Shown: positions 13,062 to 25,887 of the stretch, one piece after another
Numbering within the stretch: the stretch's first letter is position 1
How the letters are laid out: every line of letters begins with the position of its first letter
Origin: Boswellia sacra
Lineage: Eukaryota; Streptophyta; Magnoliopsida; Sapindales; Burseraceae
Assembly: GCA_013180625.2 (NCBI GenBank)
Contig: SNVD02007196.1
Span: 215,279-279,278, forward strand
Length of the DNA stretch: 64,000 nucleotides
Direction of reading: 5' to 3'
Notes under the pieces: model-generated
Databases searched by the model: none
What the model saw: the letters and a program-made list of their open reading frames with translations, nothing else
Told to the model about the DNA's origin: nothing
Translations under genes and position numbers: made by a program

Positions 13062-14090
13062 AAAAAAATTCGGGACACTAACTTTGAACCCCCCAACAAA
13101 TCTTTTGAGAATCGTCAACTTCGGTATTGAATCGAAAACTAACTGCGATCCCCAAATGTTAACTGGCGTGAAGAGAGACGTGAGATCTAACAGAAAGTCA
13201 GCATAAAAAGACACATATGCCACTAAGTAACCCCAACCTCTAACCTCTGAAAAAGTAATAATAAAATATTTAAAATATTAGTTTAACATAAAATGAACTT
13301 TTATTCTAAAAAGTCAACTTTTAATGGCTGTGTTCGGTTACATTTTGAGAATTTCATTTCCTTTCATTTCATGAGTAATCGGGTGGTACGCGTTCGTTTA
13401 CGTTTTGTGGATTTCATACTAAAAAAATGAAAAATAAAAAAACATATTAAAATGAAAAGATTGAAACAGAAGTAACAGTGACACATTTTCTCTCTCCATT
13501 CGTTTGATTCAAGAACAGTAACAGTGTTATTGGTTCAGGATCTCAGTTGTGGTTTTGAGGCTGCGTTGATTCATCAAATGACTACGGTGATTTAGAAAGA
13601 GTTGTAGATCGAAAAGAGTGCATCTCGGTGGTGTAAACGGTGATAAAAACGGTGGCGGTGTTGGCGCGTGGCTCGCGCGTGTGGTGTGGAGAATGATTTG
13701 ATCACAACTATTATATGACTGAAAAAATTAAAAGAAGGATAAGAGATGCTGACCAGATTAATGGAAAGCAGTTTTTTTTTTTTTTTCTTCTCTCTCTTCC
13801 TTATATTGAACAAAGCAATCCAGCTTTGGTGAATCAAGCAAGTTGAAAGTGTCAGAGGCAAAGAAGGTTTTGAAGGAGAGAAAGACGATAAAATGAAGGG
13901 ATTTACCGAGGTGGGTTGCGTAAAAGACCAGGAAGACAAAGTGGTTGCTGTTGGTTCGACAAAGGAACAAAAAACGGAACCCAAGAAATTCTTTAGTTCA
14001 GCAATCAGGACTTTCAGGTAAACGACGCATTTATCAATGAACTTTTGGGGGTCAAAGTTAGTTTTTGATTCAAAGCGATGTTGACTTTTT
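13062..14090. mobile_element. Inverted-repeat-flanked segment, probable non-autonomous DNA transposon
   Basis: About 55 bp at 13114-13170 pairs with the reverse complement of about 14030-14087. Both arms contain a GTCAAC..TCG start, an AAAACTAACT core and a CCCCAAA segment, and look roughly 75% alike by eye. A third partial copy of the arm lies at 13073-13100. The interior is richer in G and T (13625-13690) and has only a 130-codon minus-strand frame without a recognisable domain. The structure fits a decayed MULE- or MITE-like element. No transposase and no clean target duplication were seen. Confidence 0.5.
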
Positions 14091-14820
14091 TAAAAGATAA
14101 TATCCCATTCCTTTTCTAAAATTAAAACTTTGCTTCTTTTATATATAAAAGCATCAACACATATTACTATTATTATTATTATTATTAGATACAGATAGGA
14201 TGGTTTAACTTAACGGTATTTCTTTTTTATAATTCTGAAAATGATTCAAAACTTAAGTGGCTCTATTATGATGCGATATATATATATATATATATATCAA
14301 CCAAATGAAAATACATAGCTATAAATTAAATATATTAAAGGAATCAACAATAGTTGAATTTGCATATAAATCATAAATTGATGTTGGGTTATTGGTGTGG
14401 AGTTTACGTTGGTTGGGTAGAATGTGGAATTCTTGTTGAGGTGATTATTTGACCTTTAAGAGACACTTTAGCAAATAGTATTTTTATTTTCTTCAAATAT
14501 CTTAGCAAGAAGTTATTCACATTTTTCTACTAAAAAAATTGATTTTGCCCCACCTCGTTGATTATCATTTCTCTAAATAAATTATGTACTCACCCAGTAT
14601 GCTTAAACAATACCCAAACTCATCTCCATAATGTTATATATCTGGATTGGGACCTTTTAATATAATGTTTTAAAAATAAAAAACAAAAAGACACAATTAT
14701 ACAACTATGGTTGAATGGCTGTGGATTCCAAATCAGATAAAGGTCAAAATTTTCTTGAAATGAAGAGTGCTAGTCATTTGATTTATTAGCAGGATATCTT
14801 ACCAGCTAAGCTAATTGATA
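14091..14820. other. AT-rich spacer with simple repeats
   Basis: No gene. Holds an (ATT)n run at about 14164-14187 and a (TA)n run at about 14276-14298. Confidence 0.5.
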
Positions 14821-14823
14821 ATT

Positions 14824-14982
14824 TGATACCCACGAGAAATAACAAAGTAAATCAAGAACTAGTCCGAAATTCAAGTCAATTGATACCACCCATAAATAAC
14901 AGAGTAAATAGAGAACCAGTCCAAAATTCAGGGCAACTGATACCCACCATAAATGAGAGAGTAAACAGAGAACTAGTCTAAT
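14824..14982. repeat. 57-bp tandem minisatellite, 2.8 copies
   Basis: The motif TGATACC recurs at 14824, 14881 and 14938, an exact 57-bp period. Each unit continues with an AAATAAC.AGTAAA-type stretch, then GAAC.AGTC and AAATTCA. The third unit is cut short near 14982. The period is a multiple of three, so the minus-strand frame stays open through it, but nothing indicates that it is translated. Confidence 0.8.
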
Positions 14983-15277
14983 CATTTGAAGCATGATGTA
15001 AATGTGATTTAATTCACCTTAATTTTATCTTTACCCCTTTATACAAATCTTCCAGGTAAAGGTCCAAAAACATATACAAAATAAACACATGGCTCACTTT
15101 ATATTACCCCAAAATAATAAAACCCATGAGCCATTGAAGTTTGCAAAAGTTCATTTTCTATTCTCCTGTATCAATGTGATTGCAGGTTGCATATACCATA
15201 TTTAGTAGATATGTACAAGACAATCTCATTGTTTCCTATTTCCTCCCAAAATAACTTTAGAAAAATATGCCTTACTT

Positions 15278-18200
15278 TTAGTGTACTTGGCCTTGGACAA
15301 GCCAAGAATTACTCACTGGACATCTTGGCGCCCTCCGCCGCCTTGCTATCTTCCCCCAGCCTATTAGTCCTCTGTCATCGGTGCCCTTTTCCCCACAAGT
15401 AGTCTGCAGCTTTGACACTGAGCTCATTGTGCTCTCTGTGATGTTGGAAGTAGCAATGCAAGAGCGCTTCCTTCCTCTTGCCCGTGCATTTCTGCAAGTG
15501 TTTCTTGTGGAACCTGTTCCCCGTTGATTATTGGCAGCCTCAATTAGCCCTTCTATTGTCTGCAAATCCTCAGTAACCTCACACCTAGACAGAGAGGCAA
15601 GACTTGGGAGAACTTCATTTTGGAAATCCTTCCGCTGCTGCCTCCCCCTCCTCATCCGGCCTCTCCTTGTCTGATTTGGCAAAGTAGTTGCACCTGTTTC
15701 TTCCTCCTTTTGGTCCTTTTGCCCATTGCTCTTACACCACTGTTCTTCTACCTTTGTTTCAGTCAGCTTCAATGTCATGTCCTCAAAGTAGTCAAGCCCA
15801 TCGGCCAGACATTCATCATTATCATTATTGTTCTTGCAACTCAAAGCTACTCCATACTCACTCTCTGGATCATCTTTCACCAAAGAAACTAACCCGGCAA
15901 ACCAATATAATTCATCGCTCCAAAAAGATTCAGATGGCTCACAAGAAGCTGTTACTGGAGAAGCTTGAAAGGTAGATGAAGAAATGGAAACTATAGCCTT
16001 TGCTGCAGTCCTGACAAGTTCTTGAGCATCTTCAACTTCCTGACCTGATAAGATAGCCTCTGCCGCATTTCTAACAGAACCCTCTTGCAAATCATCATCT
16101 TCCTTTCCTGAGATTTGAAAAGGTGTCTCAACTGGGTTTTCATCAGGATTTTCTTCCGAGTCTCCTCTAGGTGGACATCTCTCCTTATTTTCTGGACTTG
16201 TAGGTGCCTCTAAATCTAGTTCTGCTGAAAGAGAGGGTGGGAAACACTCTTGCTCATCTAAGCTTGAGTTCAGATCAATGCCAACTCCAAAATCTGAAAC
16301 CTTTTTATCAAGTCCACCCCCTGAAATGCTAGCATTTGCAGTTCGCTCTTCTTTCAACTCAGTGGCAGGATCATACTCCAAGTTAATATCAATTACCCTA
16401 TCCCTCTCATGGTTCTCACAATCTTCATCTTTAGAAGGATTCTGAAAGGCTTTAGAAGTGGGGGAAGGAGATGAAGATTGACCACTGGACATCTGAGGAT
16501 TCTTATATATATGAAAACCAAATGGTGGCTTACCACTTGAGTTGATGCTTGCCGCAACCTCACTCAGTTCTACGTCAATGATACATGTATTAGCTCGTTT
16601 CAATTCCACTTGGTTTGAAAAGTCACTTCTTTTACCACGTTTTCTCTTACAAACTGATTTTGTTTTAAGCCAAGATAATCCATTTGGTGAATCTTCAAGC
16701 TTCTCTCTACCTGAGGAACAGATCTGTGAAATGAAATTGGAATTCACATCCTTCGCAGGTTTCACATCCATGGAAGGTCTAATGAATTTTGAAGGACCAC
16801 AGTGTTCGGATACTAAATCATCATTCTTACTGCAGTCCAGGCCATCAAAATTGAAGGATCGAGGGTGAGACTCTGAATGGGACTCATTGCAGAAGCTCTT
16901 CTCATGGAAGCTTGTACCATCAAATTCAGGGCTTGACTTCAAATTGTTACCATGGTGAGACTTTTTATCAGAAAGACTAGGGCTTGCAATTGACGATTTA
17001 GAACTTTTACTTGATGGTGCAGATGTGTTAAAACATGGGAGTGCTTGAACAGCTATAGGAGTCCGCATGACATCACGTACACATTTTCTCCAAGATAAAA
17101 CCGAGGATGCCTCAGAACTCCCGACATCTGTCGGTGGAATAAGCTGACAAAAGGCGCCCTTGGAAGAATTAGACACTAGTTCAGGAGAGCTATTAGAGGA
17201 GAGCCCTCGCCGAAGGCTCTGCAAACTTTCACTGCATGATCTCCTCTTACTCTGATCCATGTGATAAGACCTCTGCAGTTCAAGAGTTTGCTTCTGATCT
17301 ACATCTTCTAAAGAAGTGGATCCTTCTTCACTAAAACCAGATGGAGATAAAGAAACGCCATTGCTTCCACATTGCCCTGATAAGGAGATACTAGCTATAT
17401 AAATCATCACAAATTATAATGATTGCAGTTTGCATAAATTAGTCCATGTCATGATAAATAAATAAAAAAAAGACAATAGTTAATACATGCTGAAAAGCCA
17501 ACAAAAATTGTAAAATGAAGTATTTATAATTTGATGCAACCTTATAACAGGATCCTCACCGGCTTCATTATCATTGGATGGCCACTCTTGCATTTTGTTT
17601 GTCTCCAGGTTTAAAACATCTGAGCAAGTTTCAGTATCCCTTCTTGTCTTTTTATTTTGCACCAAATCTTTTGAAAACACTTTGAAGCCTGAGTTAGATG
17701 TTTCGGACAGATTATCACATGGGAACCTCCTATGGACAGTAACAGGGCTTGGAAAAACACAAGTGGAAGCTGCTTCTTCCTCAAGTTTGATGGGTTCGTT
17801 CAAGTCGGCCAAAAATTTGGATATAGGAGCTGCCTCTTCTTCATGCTTAGTTGGTTCATTCAAGTCACATATAGATATAGAATCTGATTCTTCCTCGAGC
17901 ATGATTGGTTCATTTAAGTCAGCCAAAGACTTCTTTTCTGAGCTTGATTTGAAGCCACTGCTGCATTGGTATGGTTGTTGATCACTCTCATGCAAAGCCT
18001 CAGAAATTATCTTCAGAGGATAGCCTAATACCTCATGCACCTTCTGCAACGGTTCATCTTCTTCACAATCAATGTACTCATCAGGTGGACGTTCAAGATC
18101 CAAGATCTTTTTACCAAACTTCTTGGAATTGGATTCTAACTCACTGCCTTTTGAAAAGAACTTAGTTTGACAAGGAACAGGACCTGCCTTCACACTCTTT

Positions 18201-19417
18201 CCATCTTTAAAACATGATAGTGGTAGGTTGTTTTCAGCAGTTGAAACAGATGATAGGTGACATGCATGGTTCATCCACGGCATGCTGAGAACATGGCATG
18301 TCTGAGATAAAAGTGGATTCGACCGTAAGGTTTCCAGTGGCACATGAGATTTTAATAACTCCTTTTTCATTTCATCCATTAACTCCTTCTGTCTCCAGTA
18401 GACGCGATGAAGTTCATTGATCTGGATGGTAAGAAAACATTTTAAATACATTCAAATGTTTTAAGAATTGCCAATTTGACGTTAGCAAATCTATTAGTGG
18501 AATTTGTAAGTAATGCTAAAAGTAGACAAAATAGTACCAAAAAGAAAAAGATATAAATAATTCAATTTCAGTTTCACCAGGACGATCCATGCAAACATAT
18601 TAACAGATCTCCTTTCCTTGCAAAATATTTTATAGAACAAAATAGAAAAAAGAAACCCATAGACTAAAAAAGCCTGGACATGCATCATAATAAATAGGCC
18701 TAATGGAACCTCTAATTCACACTTAAATTATCTCAAGAAGTCAGCAATAACTTCCCCGCTTCAAACGTATGACTACAGTAGCACTCTTAAACATAATCAG
18801 AATGCATCAGAAACTTAAAATAATCCCCCCTTCTCAGGGTTCTCTGGATAAATTACACTGCATACCCTAGAGGCAATCAGAAATCAGAATCAACAAGATT
18901 AAAAAACAGCATATTTAGAGAGATGCAAATATCTGTCTTAAAGGTATCAAAAAATGGAACCACCTCAAGGTCGATATATTCAGGTAACAACTCAAGTTGT
19001 GCCAATGACCCACATGTTTTTTACTTGATACATGGGGGTTTTGCATGCTTATTTCTGATAAGTTAACATATATCTGATTTGACTTCTATTGAACATGAAA
19101 ATGGGCTCAAGTTAATGAGATAAAATAAGCAAGATAACTCTAAACTCAAGGTTAAGACAGAATAATACCTGATCCCTAAATATACTTTCCTGCTTCAGCA
19201 TTGTATGCCTCAATATTTCTTTGTTAGGCACCAATTGACAATCAGCAGATGCCGGTAAGACAGTACCATTATAGCATTGTGTATTTATAAAGCTTTTATC
19301 AACACTACTTAAGGGCCATATACCACCATTAGTATCCAAATTAAGATCACTAGTGGAATAATGTCCACGAAAGTAGCTTTTATGCTGCAACTCTGCTTGC
19401 ATTCCTAGCAATGCCAT
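15278..19417 (-). CDS. DUF863-family protein with repeated DLNEP motifs
   Basis: Three coding exons on the minus strand, 19417-19169, 18421-17560 and 17394-15278, join in phase to 1075 aa. The N-terminus has the DUF863 pattern: a HKSYFRGHYSTSDLNLD-like start, then LRHTMLKQESIFRDQ joined across the first intron to INELHRVYWRQKELMDEMK. The C-terminus has the other conserved block, RRGRQQRKDFQNEVLPSL then SRCEVTEDLQTIEGL, ending with GWGKIARRRRAPR. The biochemical role of DUF863 is not established. Three copies of DLNEP (two as LADLNEP) sit in an acidic repeat in exon 2, and DINLEYDP and GIDLNSSLDE follow in exon 3. These resemble EAR-type repression motifs, which bind TOPLESS-type corepressors, suggesting but not proving a nuclear repressor. 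KRKRGKR-type basic clusters could be nuclear localisation signals. I start at 19417 because a plausible splice acceptor lies just upstream. Confidence 0.88.
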
Positions 19418-21002
19418 TAATGCTGAAGCATGAATTCCAATCAATAAGACAACATGACTTAACTAAGCACCCTCTGTACTGTTAAGAGCCAAAAGCTGCA
19501 ATAAAGTCAAGAAACGGTTAGAATCTTTTATACACCTCTAAGACAATCACTTGCTTCTCTTTATTTCTTCCCTTTTCTATTTTCCTCCTTTTTTTTGTTG
19601 GTTAATTATCAGAACTCTAAAATAAGATTCAAAGAACTACTAAGAAAACTAACTCATTTGAACGTTGCTTCTTCCCCTTTTGAAGGCACATATCTAATGT
19701 ATACCCGAACATACAAATGAATCAATGATCAAGAACAATAAGAAAGTTCATAACATGTCTATTTGAAGAAAATTGCAGCTAAATAGACCCATCCTAATGA
19801 ATAAAGAAAAAGCAAAAAGTAGGTGAAACAAAGGAGAAGAAACAAACAGGAGGGGGGAGAGAGAGAGAGAGAGAGAGAACTTAATCATCATGCTCAGAGT
19901 TTTGGGGAAAAAATTTAAATAAAAAAAGAAAATAGATGTATTTTCAGATCTTAAAAGCATGCAAAGTAGAGAAAGAGCACTTCAAGAAAGGGCATAGACC
20001 CTCAAATCTATAACCAGCTGGGAAAGGACTGAAAGGATAGGCAAATCCCCAGATGTGAGTTGTAGTTAATACCAGGCCAGATGCCATCAAGCAAGTAGAA
20101 ACCGCTCATTACATCCATCACACTCAGATATGAACTAGGAAGGAGCTAATGCATATAATGCAATCCAAATAAGATGCCCAGAAGAGTTATTTGTATTATG
20201 AATAATATTTTATCAACTAGAATCCAAGGTAAAAGAATTTCGAAATGTTTTAATTGAATTTAAATACACTATATATTAAGCAGACAAAAAAACCAAAGAG
20301 CAGACAGGAACTGAAGAAAAACAAAAAGGTGAAGAAGAAGGAAGATTTTAAAGGGCTTATAGAAGTCATAATATACGACCAAAAAGTATATCATTTCATC
20401 AAACTTTCTACAAATATCTAATACAAGAAACAACGATAATGTAAGAAAGATAATGATCAGTCACCAACTTAAAAAGAAAAAAAAAGAACCCGAAAAAGTC
20501 CAACCACTTGAATCATCAAACGCAGAAATCTAGCTCAACATACAAAGAAAAATTAACAAAGAGCTAATGTAAACCGATCAAAAAGTGATCTTCAAACACC
20601 AACCCTACCTCAAAAATCACATCTTCTCAACACCATCTCCATTAAAAAAAAAAAAAAAAAACCCACCTTGGACGATTGATTAATTCAGTTACTCACCATT
20701 TCATCAACTCTGAGCTCTGCAACTCTATGAATCAACAAGCAAAAACATCAAAGTGGGTATCTCCATAAACTCCATGAATGAACCAAAAAACACAAGACAA
20801 AGCCTGAAAAGCGTTATAACAACGAGTGGGTATTTTTAAAACACCTTGAAAGGCATATTAAAATAGGGATTTGGATCTCCTAACTGGGCCATTCTCTCCA
20901 AGAAGATCTTGATAGATAGAAAAAGAGTTGTAGAAGAGAAAAATAGAAAATCCCATAAAAGAAAAGCAAAAGAAAATCAACAGAAGCAAACGAAAACTTA
21001 CA
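19418..21002 (-). other. 5' leader and leader intron(s) of the DUF863 gene
   Basis: A TTCAG acceptor lies about 10 nt upstream of the chosen ATG, and a strong donor (CAT|GTAAGT, minus strand) lies at 21002/21001. This suggests a 5' UTR exon upstream of 21001 and a roughly 1.5-kb leader intron. The donor is preceded by a pyrimidine/purine-biased region at 21030-21090. Simple repeats here include (GA)n at about 19857-19879 and poly-A at 20645-20661. Confidence 0.5.
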
Positions 21003-21099
21003 TGAGAAGAGACATGAAAGTTGTCAAAAACACTCCCCTTTCTCTTTCTATCTCTTTCGCTTTCGCTCTCATTCATTCATCTCTTTCCCATTCAATAAA

Positions 21100-22311
21100 A
21101 AAAATAATAAAAATGTTTTTGTTTTAGGATCTTTAAAAACGATTTATATATATATTTTTTAGTTTTTTGGTGAAGAATCTGTAGTTCTATTCATCAACTC
21201 CATTCACCACTCTGTCTTTATTGGTTCATCCTTTAAAGTTTCATTTTTATATTAAAGTTCAACTTACTTTGTATTCTTTTTTTTTTTTTGTCAGAAAACA
21301 AAAAGAAATGAAAATCAGACAACAGTACAGCACTCACCTGTGATTACTAAAGCAACAGACACAACCAATTTCTTAAACTACCTTGATTTTTTCAATTCAA
21401 TATTTTAATAATCGACTACTGACTCTTCTTTGTTTTTTTTATTAGTTACAGTAATCATCATTGGATATGGGGCCCCAATCACAAAAATTTTCAAACTTAT
21501 CAAACCATACCACTTCGTCGAATTTCTTTTTAATTTAATGGTTGTTCACGATTTGGAACAACAAGAAAAAAAAAAAAAAGATTCCTCCCATCTATTTTAT
21601 ATGCATTGCCGCTGAAGATAAAATTAATATTGAAGCCCCACCTGCTAACTTAAATTTTAAATAAAATGAGACTTGATATAATATCCGAGTTTCTTAATAT
21701 ATATTAAGATTGGCCTTTTACTATCAATCCGTTGATTAAAAACTATATTATATGGTACATAAAGAGATAAGAATTATTTTATTTATCCAACGCCTTACAA
21801 GTTACAACAAACAATAATACAAAATAAAAAAAAAATTGGAATGTTATACATGTATAAACATTAATTTCACATTCATATAATGCCAAGGAGTAGTTTAATA
21901 ACTTCATGAGGAGAACAATGTAGCATTTGGCTTTGTATTAAAATTGGATTGTTGTTCCTCCTAAGTCCGCGGGTGACATTGTATAATTCAATTTTATTTC
22001 TAAATTTTTTTGGCCCCATGATCGTAATTAAATAATTTTTTATTAGCATGGAATCTTTTAATATAATTTTATTAATATATAAACATAAATTAAAATTATT
22101 ATTCATCGAATTAATTGATTTATATCAAATGTAAAAATTAAAGGATTATTTTATAAATGAAAAGATTTATAAATAATATACCTAATTAGTATACTTGGAA
22201 ACAACATAAACTACAAAAATGGCTCATGGTGGCATAATTGAAAATTTTTGCTGGAATGGGTTCAAAAGTTTTAAAATGCATTTGGTGAACCTCAAATATG
22301 GGATCTTATTT

Positions 22312-22364
<53 letters not shown>

Positions 22365-24546
22365 AAAACTATGTATTATAATAAAATAAAAGAGAAATGT
22401 GATATGAAAATGAGATAAAACATTATTGAAGTTATACTCTATGTTACCCGAGACGTGGATAAATGTGAGATTTTATTGGTTGAATCGTCGCGTATAATGA
22501 GAATTATATTTTAGCATAGACTATGTGATAAAAATATCTTACTTTTAAAGTAGTCAAGATCTTACTTTCAAAGTAGTCTTAACGTATATCTTAAAAGTAT
22601 ATATTAAACTCTAAAAAGTTGTGTATATTCTCTTAAAAATTGTGCAAATTCCTTTTAAAATTATAAATTCTCTCAAAAAAGTGTTACACCGTCTTTTAAG
22701 GGTTTAATATGTATCTTAGGACACAAGTTAAAAGACTATCCTTCTTTTATATATTAGGGATTGAACAAAAATACTAAAATACAAGACTATTACTTTTATA
22801 AAAATTAATTAAAAGAGGACAGAGAATTTTTTTAGGTAACTCTTATGTCTCAGGAAAGGAGTAAAAATTAGAAACTCTAACATGACGTGAAAGTGAAAGT
22901 AGGATGTAACTATAATAAAAAAAAATGTGAAATTTGAAAATTAAATAGGTAAATTTATATTTGGAAAAATTTCCAGTGGGCTATTTCATAATTAATAGAC
23001 AAACTACTCCTCTCTAGTGAGCAATTCCTCTTATCCTATTTCTTTTCCAATTTAATTTGTCCTTCTTCTTTTTTTCCCCAAAAGTCTCAGCTTCCCCTTG
23101 TAATAAAAGTGTTAAAAAAAAAGAAAGATATTTAGTATATTAAGAACTTTATCGGGTTCTAAAAAAAATAAAAGATAATTTTAAAGAGGTCTAAGAAGCT
23201 GATTTTTTTTGGGTATAAATTCTAAAATTTAACTTATTCTCAGACTTCAAATCTATTCATAATGTTTTTTTTTACTTAAGACTTAATCTAAGATATTTTT
23301 ATCTGAATGAAAAAAAAAATAAAAATTATAACTTTTATCTAAATACAAATTTCTGAATTATTTATTATTATTTTTAATTCTCTTGCCCTTATAAAATTTA
23401 TGTATGACCAATTTGTACATAGTCTAATATTTTAATTTTAGAACATTATTATTTATTTATAATTTTATGTTATGATTATATATATATTTTTAAAATTATT
23501 TTATAGTCATTTAGCTTATTTATATATCAATTTTTAAAAAAAATAAATTCTTTACCCAATTTTACAAAGTTAAATAAATCAAATTCATAACAAATTTGAT
23601 ATGCAAATATTTTTACTATGTGAAATAAAATCATAAGTAAAAATAATATATATAAATAGGGATGTATGAATAAAACCATTAATTTTCAAATTTTTCATTT
23701 CAGATGTTAAAATAAAAAAAAACAAATATCACATTTAACTTTTTATATTGAGATCTATTTAGATTTTAATTTAATTCAATAAGATACTGAAAAAAAAATC
23801 ACTATAAGTGATAATAATAGCCTTATATCATGATGTTTACTCTACTAGGTTAAAACATTCCTGGAATAAAAGGGCTGAAAAGAAGGAGAAAATGTTACAA
23901 AAGACTAGTTTTTGGAATCTTTGATAATTTGGATTTGGTGAAAGGTGACCTATCGTAATCAACTTGCTAATAATAACTATTAAAAGAAAGGAAAGATTAG
24001 ACTAGTTTTGTTTGAAAATTATGCAACTGATAATAGCTTCGTTGCCGAGTCAATTTAAGTCTTATCATTAATCTAAATTTATTATTCTGTCTAATTGAGA
24101 TTATGCCCCACTTATAGATTCATGCTCAATGACCATTTAACCCATTAGTATGAACTTTCTCCCAACGTTGAAGTCTTTTTGTCATAGAAATGGGAACAAT
24201 AAATTTAGTTGCGACCATGATTCCAACTTCATCAATCTCACCGAGCTTGGCTATAAGATCTGGATTTTCTTAACTAAGTAAATGCATTAATTTTATGGGT
24301 GAATGGCACTTTTGTCAGGTCAACAATAAATAATATTTATTCGATTCTTTAGGCTGGTGTTATTAGAATTTTCTTATAATATGAATGATGGACCCTATAA
24401 GATCTAGAAGAGGAATGGTTTGTTTGATTTCACATCATTGCTAAAAAAACTTTTTTAAGTTAAAATAAAAACTTTTTTAAGTGTGGAACATATTTACTTA
24501 AAATCTAAAAAATAAATTCGTGTGTTGAAGCTGAAAATCTTTCAAC
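21100..24546. other. AT-rich intergenic region
   Basis: Probably contains the DUF863 promoter at its left edge. A perfect (AT)n microsatellite of about 46 bp lies at 22316-22361. No open frame resembles a known protein, and no other bounded element was recognised. Confidence 0.5.
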
Positions 24547-24554
24547 CTCCAGCC

Positions 24555-24943
24555 CCGTGGCGGATCCAAAAATTTTTCTTAGATGGGCACCACATAATTT
24601 AGAATTAAAATAAGTATATAGCTAAATATAATAATTAAGATTTAATTATATTTAATAATTTTTAAATAAATTAAAATTAGATAATTTTTTTGAATATATA
24701 TATATATATGTAAGACTAAAGTAATAAGAGATTTTAAGAGAAATAACTAGAGTTGAAAGTCAACCCAATGGTAGGAGGTATATTTGTTAAAATTAAGTAA
24801 TTTTATGAAGATATATATGTTAAAATCAAGTAATTTTTATGCAAGGGTATATTTATGACTCTTGAAACTTAAGGGGGTATAAAAAGTTTTTAAATTTTGA
24901 GTGAGGGCACGGGCCCCCTGGTCCAAGCATAGGTCCGCCTATG
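24555..24943. mobile_element. hAT-type MITE (389 bp)
   Basis: The ends carry imperfect inverted repeats: GGCGGATCC near the left end and GGTCCGCC near the right. The element is bounded by an 8-bp direct repeat, CTCCAGCC, at 24547-24554 and 24944-24951. An 8-bp duplication is the hAT signature. The GTGGCGGATCC-type terminus occurs widely in plant hAT-derived repeats. The interior is AT-rich with a GC-rich right flank (GGGCACGGGCCCCC), and no transposase is present. Confidence 0.75.
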
Positions 24944-24951
24944 CTCCAGCC

Positions 24952-25626
24952 CACTAGTAAAATTTGTATTTAACATGAAAAATCTGACTCAATAAAAAGG
25001 AAATGGAGAAAAGTGGAGAAGGATGTTGAAAATAGGAAATTTCGGGCTATGTGTTCGTCAAGATGGCTATTGTATTTCGATTAACCAAGGCTCTAACTGT
25101 GGAATTGAGATGCACACAAAGAGAAAACAAAGGTTAGAGGCGTCAATGGTGTTGCCTGTGATAATTCTCTGAAACTCAAGTCAAGGACAAAATATGGAGA
25201 GAAAAATGAGAAATAAGGTCGACCATGAGGAGATTAAGGAGAGAGGATTATAGAGTTTTAGGGTTAAAGAGTGTTCCAAACTTTCATTTGAAGCAAATGA
25301 GTATATTGGTAGGAGTAACTTTGTTACAGGTGTTGCCATGCATGGTATTGGCACCATGTTGTATACAAAGGAGTTGGTGATGACATCTAAAACTCATTGA
25401 GCCACTTGGAGAATGAACTATTTCTTTAAAGGACACCTGGCAGCTTGTAAGAGAGTTGGTGAGAACACTTGGACAAGAAGCTCTTTCCTTGAGAACACCT
25501 AGCGAAAAGCTTCCATAGAATCCAGAGCCTTCTTTATTGTATTAATTTTATGGAATTTGTAGTGCAATCAGTAAACTCAAGGATATTTAATAGATGGTCC
25601 GCAACTCCAATTGAATGCTTTTCTGA
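24952..25626. other. Intergenic spacer between MITE and TRIM
   Basis: No gene recognised. The stretch is somewhat less AT-rich than that to the left. Short open frames show no known domain. Confidence 0.4.
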
Positions 25627-25631
25627 CATTG

Positions 25632-25816
25632 TGATGCAGGAGCATCGCTTGGGCTTGAGGGTGGGCCTATGTCATAAGGGATTCTCGAAGTAAGGCCCAA
25701 ATGGATAGTGTTTGGGGTGGATTCCCGGGCCTGGTCCTGGTAGGATATAGGGAAAGGATTGCGCCTCTACCATCAGCTATGGCTTTTGGTAGGATTGGTT
25801 GCGTCACCCTACATCA
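25632..25816 (+). repeat. TRIM left LTR
   Basis: 185-bp direct repeat with its partner at 25888-26072; starts TG and ends CA. Confidence 0.92.
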
Positions 25817-25887
25817 TATTAATATCAGAGATGGAGGTCTCAAGTTCGGGTTCCCTGGGTGTGGGGGTTCTCTCAGGTGGGAGAGAA

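Noticed and set aside
13592..13984. 130-codon minus-strand open frame
   Set aside because: It lies inside the inverted-repeat segment, has a low-complexity composition and no recognisable domain, and overlaps another frame of similar length.
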